Below, in pieces: positions 6,685-10,387 of a DNA stretch of 10,387 bases. Both the position numbers and the translations under genes were made by a program. Source of the DNA: Fen-999 sp035654135 (GTDB lineage Bacteria > Pseudomonadota > Gammaproteobacteria > Burkholderiales > Rhodocyclaceae); the NCBI GenBank assembly GCA_035654135.1, contig DASRXN010000086.1, forward strand, positions 1 through 10,387, written 5' to 3'. A model generated the notes under the pieces. The model ran no database searches. It saw only the letters and a program-made list of their open reading frames with translations, and was not told the origin of the DNA. Each line of letters starts with the position of its first letter. Within the stretch, counting starts at the first letter, position 1.

Positions 6685-6685
6685 C

Positions 6686-7183
6686 ATGAAGCTCGGACGC
6701 CTACTCAAGCACTTGATGATGCCCGGCTGGTGGGTCCGGCGGGCCTTCGGCGCGGCGGATCGCGAAGCGATCGGGGCCGCGATCACGGCATCCGAACAGT
6801 ACCATCGCGGCGAACTGCGCTTCGTCGCCGAAGGACCGCTGCCACTGAAAGTCAGTCTTCGCGGCACGCCGCCGCGGGCACGGGCAGCAGCCCTGTTCCA
6901 TCATCTCGGCGTCGACAAGACCCGCGAGGCCAGCGGCATCCTGATCTATGTCCAGCTGGTCGACCGGCGCGTGGAAATCCTGGCCGACAAGGGCATCGCC
7001 GCCCGTGTCGCGCAATCCGAGTGGGACAGGATCTGCCGGGAAATGGAAACGGCATTCGGGCATGACGCCTACCGGCGTGGTGCGCTGGAGGCGATCGATC
7101 GGGCGACCCGGTTGTTGAGCCTGCACTTCCCGGCCCGGCCGGACAACATCAACGAGCTGGACGATCGCCCGGAGCTGTTGTGA
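6686..7183 (+). CDS. Second TPM-domain protein, without signal peptide
   Basis: A 165-residue protein whose centre (about 24-145) is a divergent TPM domain: ADREAIGAAITASEQYHRGE (24-43), then LRFVAEG, ARAAALFHHLGVDKTREASG (65-84), ILIYVQLVDRRVEILADKGI (85-104) and a C-terminal helix EWDRICREMETAFGHDAYRRG (112-132). There is no signal peptide or convincing membrane segment. The N-terminus (MKLGRLLKHLMMPGWWVRRAF) is basic and amphipathic, with two tryptophans, so peripheral binding to the inner membrane from the cytoplasm is possible. The preceding protein would expose its own TPM domain on the other side. The start is the ATG one base after the previous stop; the frame is open upstream only as a shadow of that gene. 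LemA followed by two unequal TPM proteins recurs in proteobacteria as far as I know. Its biochemical role is not known. Confidence 0.88.
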   Translation: MKLGRLLKHLMMPGWWVRRAFGAADREAIGAAITASEQYHRGELRFVAEGPLPLKVSLRGTPPRARAAALFHHLGVDKTREASGILIYVQLVDRRVEILADKGIAARVAQSEWDRICREMETAFGHDAYRRGALEAIDRATRLLSLHFPARPDNINELDDRPELL

Positions 7184-7188
7184 GCCGT

Positions 7189-8451
7189 TTAGTGCGTGCG
7201 GTCTTCGAGGTGGGTGACGTCGTCGTGCCGGTGCTGGTTTTCCCGATGCCGGCGTCGGACCAGCCACATGGTGGCGGCGACGAAGATGCCGAAGAGGGTG
7301 ATGACGGTGAAGATCGACAGTCCGGCCCTGACCAATAGCGAGTAAATGCCGGTCATGACGAGGATCGAGAGATTCTCGTTGAAGTTCTGCACGGCGATGG
7401 AGTGGCCGGCGCCCATCAGGATGTGGCCGCGATGCTGGAGCAGGGCGTTCATCGGCACGACGAAGAAACCCGAGAAGGCGCCGACGACAACGAGCAGCGG
7501 TACGGCCAGCCACATGTCGCGGACGAAGATCATCAGGATGACGCCGAGGCCCATGGCAATGCCCAGGGGGATCACCCGCACCGACTTGCGCAGCGAGATC
7601 ATTCGTGCGGCCAGCGCGGCGCCGATGGCGACACCGACGGCGACGATGCCTTGCAGCATGCTGGCTTTCGACAGGTCGAGATTCAGCGCTGCCTTGGCCC
7701 ACTCGATGACGATGAACTGCAACGTGGCACCGGCACCCCAGAAGAGGGTGGTCACCGCCAGCGAGATCTGACCGAGCTTGTCGCGCCAGAGCAGTTTCAG
7801 GCAGTGGTTGAACTCGTGAAATAGGTAAACCGGGTTCCTCTTGAGCGGCTTGTGGTCGACACCGGTGTCGGGGATATAGAGGTTGAAGAGCGCTGCTACC
7901 AGATACAGGGCGCCGATGATCGCCAAGTTCATTTCGGCAACGGTGTTAATGCCGGTGTCAATAAGAGGGAAATCGAGGGCCAGCAGAGACTGGGCGATAT
8001 CCGGCTTGATGAGGGCGCCGCCGAGGACGACGCCGAGAATGATGGCTACCACCGTCAGGCCCTCGATCCAGCCGTTGGCAACCACCAGCAGGCGATGCGG
8101 CAGATATTCCGTGAGGATGCCGTACTTGGCGGGCGAGTAGGCGGCGGCGCCCAGGCCGACCACCGCGTAGGCGACCAGCGGATGGAGGTCGAAGAACATC
8201 AGCGCGCAGCCGAACACCTTGATGCCGTTGCTGAGGAACATGACCCGCCACTTCGGCATGGAGTCGGCGAAGGCACCGACGAAGGCGGCCAGCGCGACAT
8301 AGGACACGGTGAAGAAAGTCTTGAGCAGCGGCTCGTAAGCCGTCGGCGCATGCATGTCGCGCAGGATGGCGATGGCGGCGATCAGCAGAGCGTTGTCGGC
8401 GAGCGCGGAAAAGAACTGCGCCGCCATGATGATGTAGAAGCCGAGGGTCAT
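7189..8451 (-). CDS. lplT: Lysophospholipid transporter LplT (MFS family)
   Basis: Inner-membrane flippase of the major facilitator superfamily. In E. coli it moves lysophosphatidylethanolamine from the periplasmic to the cytoplasmic leaflet, where Aas re-acylates it. The match with E. coli LplT is easy to see: AAQFFSALADNALLIAAIAIL (10-30), FVGAFADSMPKWRVMFLSNG (57-76), VVGLGAAAYSPAKYGILTEY (97-116) and ANGWIEGLTVVAIILGVVLGG (125-145). About twelve membrane segments follow one another up to residue 398. The 420 residues are somewhat longer than E. coli LplT (397), owing partly to a charged C-terminal tail (399-420) with six histidines. No aas gene is in the window and the acyltransferase domain is not fused here, as it is in some other bacteria. 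The ATG fits the family start, though no clear Shine-Dalgarno sequence precedes it. It converges on the TPM gene with a 5-bp gap and diverges from the LysR gene. Confidence 0.94.
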   Translation of the reverse strand: MTLGFYIIMAAQFFSALADNALLIAAIAILRDMHAPTAYEPLLKTFFTVSYVALAAFVGAFADSMPKWRVMFLSNGIKVFGCALMFFDLHPLVAYAVVGLGAAAYSPAKYGILTEYLPHRLLVVANGWIEGLTVVAIILGVVLGGALIKPDIAQSLLALDFPLIDTGINTVAEMNLAIIGALYLVAALFNLYIPDTGVDHKPLKRNPVYLFHEFNHCLKLLWRDKLGQISLAVTTLFWGAGATLQFIVIEWAKAALNLDLSKASMLQGIVAVGVAIGAALAARMISLRKSVRVIPLGIAMGLGVILMIFVRDMWLAVPLLVVVGAFSGFFVVPMNALLQHRGHILMGAGHSIAVQNFNENLSILVMTGIYSLLVRAGLSIFTVITLFGIFVAATMWLVRRRHRENQHRHDDVTHLEDRTH

Positions 8452-8546
8452 GGGCCGGGGATTTATACCACGAAAGATTTATGGCCATCTTGCGGCGCTG
8501 GCGGCGGGCAAGAAACATCGGCATCAGGCTACCTTATATCGGCAAT

Positions 8547-8576
8547 TTGTGATTGAATATCATCCCGGACTAATGA
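8547..8576 (+). promoter_or_regulatory. Possible promoter of the LysR gene
   Basis: TTGTGA (8547-8552) and TAATGA (8571-8576) are 18 bp apart and resemble sigma-70 hexamers only loosely. The stretch from about 8530 to 8585 is clearly more AT-rich than the coding DNA on either side, which fits a promoter region. Confidence 0.3.
8550..8562. promoter_or_regulatory. Candidate LysR box (T-N11-A dyad, TGAT-N5-ATCA)
   Basis: TGAT at 8550-8553 and its inverse ATCA at 8559-8562 frame a 5-bp centre, giving the T-N11-A form that LysR-type regulators are known to bind. It lies 38 bp before the LysR start codon, in the spacer shared with lplT, and overlaps the possible -35 element, as expected for self-repression. 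A short dyad like this can occur by chance. Confidence 0.45.
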
Positions 8577-8587
8577 AAAGTATACGA

Positions 8588-8594
8588 GGGGGAG
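8588..8594 (+). promoter_or_regulatory. Strong ribosome binding site of the LysR gene
   Basis: GGGGGAG lies 6 bp before the ATG at 8601, the best Shine-Dalgarno match in the window, and it fixes this start codon. Confidence 0.8.
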
Positions 8595-8600
8595 CGTTTC

Positions 8601-9506
8601 ATGGCTGATCGCAGGCTTCAGGTCTTTCATGCCGTCGCCAAGCAATTGTCATTCACCAAGGCCGCGGAAATTCTGTTCATGACCCAGCCGGCCGTGACCT
8701 TTCAGATCAAGCAGCTGGAAGAGCATTTCAATACCCGCCTCTTCGATCGCGGCCATGGCCGCATCGCCCTGACTCCCGCCGGTGACCTTGTGCTTGCCTA
8801 TGCCGAGCGCATCCTCAGCCTGTCGTCCGAAATGGACGTGCGCCTGGCCGAGATGACCGGCGAGATCGGCGGTTCGCTGCTGGTCGGCGCCTCGACCACC
8901 ATCGCCGAATTCATGCTGCCGCGCATTCTCGGCGAGTTCAAGTCGGCGTACCCGAACGTGCGGCCAAGATTGGTCGTCGCCAACTCCGAGACCATCGAGA
9001 CGCGGGTCGCCGAGCACACCATCGATATCGGCTTCATCGAGTCGCCCTCGCACCAGCCGAACCTGGAAACCGAGACGTGTTGCGACGATGAACTCCAGGT
9101 CATTTGCAGTCCGAAATTCGCCCTGGCCAAGTTCAAGGAACTGACGCCGTCACAGCTCATCGAGTATCCCTATATTTCCCGCGAGCCGGGTTCCGGCACC
9201 CGCGAATTCACCGACACCTATCTGCGCAAGGCAGGCATCAGCACGGACCAGATGAAGCTGGTGATGGAGCTGGGCAGCCCGATCGCCCTCAACGGTGTCG
9301 TCGAGACCGGGCTTGGTTTCGCCATCGCCTCCAGTGGTTCGGTACGCAAGTCCCAGCGCCTGGGAGACCTGATCTCGATTCCTCTCAAGCCGCGACTGAT
9401 CCGCACACTGTCGATGGTCTACCCGAAGGAGAAATTCCGCTCCCGGCTGGTGACCGCCTTCGTCGATTTCGCCTCCGGCAAGCTCAAGCAACTGTCGATC
9501 AAGTAA
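8601..9506 (+). CDS. LysR-type transcriptional regulator, CysL-like group
   Basis: A 301-residue regulator of standard LysR length. The N-terminal winged helix-turn-helix (about 1-62) shows FHAVAKQLSFTKAAEILFMT (9-28), QPAVTFQIKQLEEHFNTRLF (29-48) and the wing ALTPAGD. A linker helix (63-88) leads to the effector-binding domain (about 92-295), with LLVGASTTIAEFMLPRILGE (93-112), IDIGFIE (141-147), the EPGSGTREF loop (195-203) and GLGFAIAS (237-244). The ASTTIAE..LP and EPGSGT motifs recall the CysL/CbbR-like branch, members of which control sulfur or carbon assimilation. No such target gene is nearby, so the regulon and effector are unknown. The Ser/Thr-rich loop at 98-100 would suit a small anion or sugar-phosphate ligand, but this is speculative. 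The gene diverges from lplT over a 149-bp spacer with a T-N11-A dyad, and alr follows after 25 bp. Confidence 0.93.
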   Translation: MADRRLQVFHAVAKQLSFTKAAEILFMTQPAVTFQIKQLEEHFNTRLFDRGHGRIALTPAGDLVLAYAERILSLSSEMDVRLAEMTGEIGGSLLVGASTTIAEFMLPRILGEFKSAYPNVRPRLVVANSETIETRVAEHTIDIGFIESPSHQPNLETETCCDDELQVICSPKFALAKFKELTPSQLIEYPYISREPGSGTREFTDTYLRKAGISTDQMKLVMELGSPIALNGVVETGLGFAIASSGSVRKSQRLGDLISIPLKPRLIRTLSMVYPKEKFRSRLVTAFVDFASGKLKQLSIK

Positions 9507-9513
9507 GCGCTGC

Positions 9514-9528
9514 CGTGAGAAACTCGCG
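9514..9528 (+). other. Small hairpin before alr
   Basis: CGTGAG and CTCGCG can pair (six pairs including one G-U) around an AAA loop, ending 3 bp before the alr ATG. There is no T-tract, so it is not a terminator. It could mask the ribosome binding region of alr, or be chance. Confidence 0.25.
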
Positions 9529-9531
9529 GGC

Positions 9532-10387
9532 ATGACTGGCTCACCCGCACGCCCCATCCGCGTCCGTTTCGCCGCTGCTGCCCTGCGGCACAATCACGCC
9601 GTTGCCCGCCGTCACGCCGGCGCCGCGAAATTATGGAGCGTCGTCAAGGCCAACGCCTACGGGCACGGCCTGATGCGCGCCGTGGGCGCATTGGCCGATG
9701 TTGCCGACGGCTTCGCCCTCATCGAACTGGAAAGCGCGATTGCCCTGCGCGAAACCGGCATTCGCCAGCCGATCCTCATGCTCGAAGGGTTCTATGACGC
9801 GGCAGAGTTGCCGCTGTTCGCCGAATACGGCCTGACGCCGACGCTGCACAGCCTGGCCCAGGTGGAGGCGTTCTGCGCTCTGGCGCTGCCGGTGCGCCTG
9901 CCCTTGTATCTCAAGCTCAATACCGGCATGAACCGCCTCGGGCTGAATGCGGGCGAACTCGATGGAGCCCTGTCGCTGCTGGCGGCGTCGGGCAGCGCCG
10001 GCGGCATCACGCTGATGACCCATTTCGCCGATGCCGATGGCGAGCACGGTGTGGCCGGACAGCTGGCACGCTTCGGGGCGATGCAGGCGGGGCGGTCGTT
10101 GCCGGTGTCGCTGGCCAATTCGGCGGCACTGCTGCGCTTTCCGGAAACCGCTCGCGATTGGGCGCGTCCGGGCATCATGCTCTACGGTGGCTCGCCTTTT
10201 GCGGGCAGCCAAAGTGCCGCGGCACTGGATCTCATGCCCGTGACGACGCTGGAGAGTGAGCTGATCGCCGTGCGCGACATCGCAGCCGGCGAGCACGTCG
10301 GCTACGGCTGTACATTCACCGCCGAGCGGCCGATGCGCATCGGCATCGTGGCTTGTGGTTACGCCGACGGCTACCCGCGCCATGCGC
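9532..10387 (+). CDS. alr: Alanine racemase (3' end cut by window edge)
   Basis: PLP-dependent enzyme that interconverts L- and D-alanine and so supplies D-Ala for peptidoglycan; cytoplasmic. I translated 285 codons to the window edge without a stop. Motifs in order: WSVVKANAYGHG (35-46) with the PLP-binding Lys39, the substrate-side KLNTGMNRLG block (128-137) with Arg135, THFADAD (163-169), SLANSAALL (193-201), RPGIMLYGGSPF (212-223), and VGYGCTF (256-262) carrying the catalytic Tyr258. Next comes VACGYADGYPRHA at the edge. About 70-80 residues of the C-terminal beta domain should be missing, given the usual length of roughly 360. Both catalytic bases, Lys39 and Tyr258, are present. The ATG fits the family start; a GCGGG element lies very close to it. 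With 25 bp after the LysR gene and no terminator between them, co-transcription is possible. It could be the biosynthetic alr or a dadX-like copy, and no dadA is in view. Confidence 0.95.
   Translation, partial: MTGSPARPIRVRFAAAALRHNHAVARRHAGAAKLWSVVKANAYGHGLMRAVGALADVADGFALIELESAIALRETGIRQPILMLEGFYDAAELPLFAEYGLTPTLHSLAQVEAFCALALPVRLPLYLKLNTGMNRLGLNAGELDGALSLLAASGSAGGITLMTHFADADGEHGVAGQLARFGAMQAGRSLPVSLANSAALLRFPETARDWARPGIMLYGGSPFAGSQSAAALDLMPVTTLESELIAVRDIAAGEHVGYGCTFTAERPMRIGIVACGYADGYPRHA

Noticed and set aside
8461..8467. TATAAAT on the minus strand as a -10 element for lplT
   Set aside because: It lies only about 10 bp before the ATG and has no -35 match at the right distance, so transcription would start almost at the start codon.
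7402..8556. Two plus-strand frames (140 and 234 codons) opposite lplT
   Set aside because: They are shadows of the lplT frame, with Asp/Gln/His/Gly-rich composition and no family match. The minus strand encodes a full LplT.
9507..9531. Terminator between the LysR gene and alr
   Set aside because: Only a weak 6-bp hairpin without a T-tract is present, and the gap is just 25 bp.
1..10387. Defence system, prophage, transposon or CRISPR array
   Set aside because: All frames with recognisable content are housekeeping or envelope genes. I saw no direct-repeat arrays, transposase motifs or inverted-repeat ends.

Overview
The window is about 10.4 kb of GC-rich, densely packed chromosomal DNA that looks like ordinary core genome from a betaproteobacterium. 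My best guess is the Rhodocyclales (Azospira, Dechloromonas or Accumulibacter-like). That guess rests on an EnvZ/OmpR pair of the betaproteobacterial type, a tsaB-rimI-family 4 uracil-DNA glycosylase cluster, and lplT lying close to alr. It is inference from gene content and order, not a database match. I see no rRNA, tRNA, CRISPR array, insertion sequence, prophage gene or attachment site. No stretch over 300 bases lacks a gene; the longest gap is 149 bp, between lplT and the LysR gene.

Layout from left to right. Positions 1-1236 (minus strand) hold most of an EnvZ-like sensor kinase, cut by the window edge. Its GTG start overlaps the stop codon of ompR (1233-1970, minus). A 103-bp divergent spacer follows, with two TTACAAA heptamers in the same orientation exactly 10 bp apart, a plausible OmpR operator. 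On the plus strand come a small secreted protein of unknown function (2074-2391), tsaB, rimI, a 4Fe-4S uracil-DNA glycosylase and a cation diffusion facilitator of the SLC30A9-like type. From tsaB to the CDF gene the genes overlap or abut, so they are almost certainly one transcript. After a 69-bp gap comes a LemA lipoprotein gene followed tightly by two TPM-domain genes. lplT (7189-8451, minus) converges on the second TPM gene with only 5 bp between the stop codons. A CysL-like LysR regulator (8601-9506, plus) diverges from lplT, with a T-N11-A dyad in the shared spacer. alr begins 25 bp after it and runs off the right edge.

Functionally there are four themes. The first is osmotic or envelope sensing (EnvZ/OmpR). 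The second is information processing: tRNA t6A modification by TsaB, protein N-terminal acetylation by RimI, and uracil repair. The third is metal export (CDF). The fourth is the cell envelope: LemA and TPM proteins of unclear function, lysophospholipid recycling by LplT, and D-alanine supply for peptidoglycan by Alr. I did not find a clearly novel system. The least understood module is the LemA-TPM-TPM cassette. The small secreted protein and the two candidate operators are the other points worth a second look.
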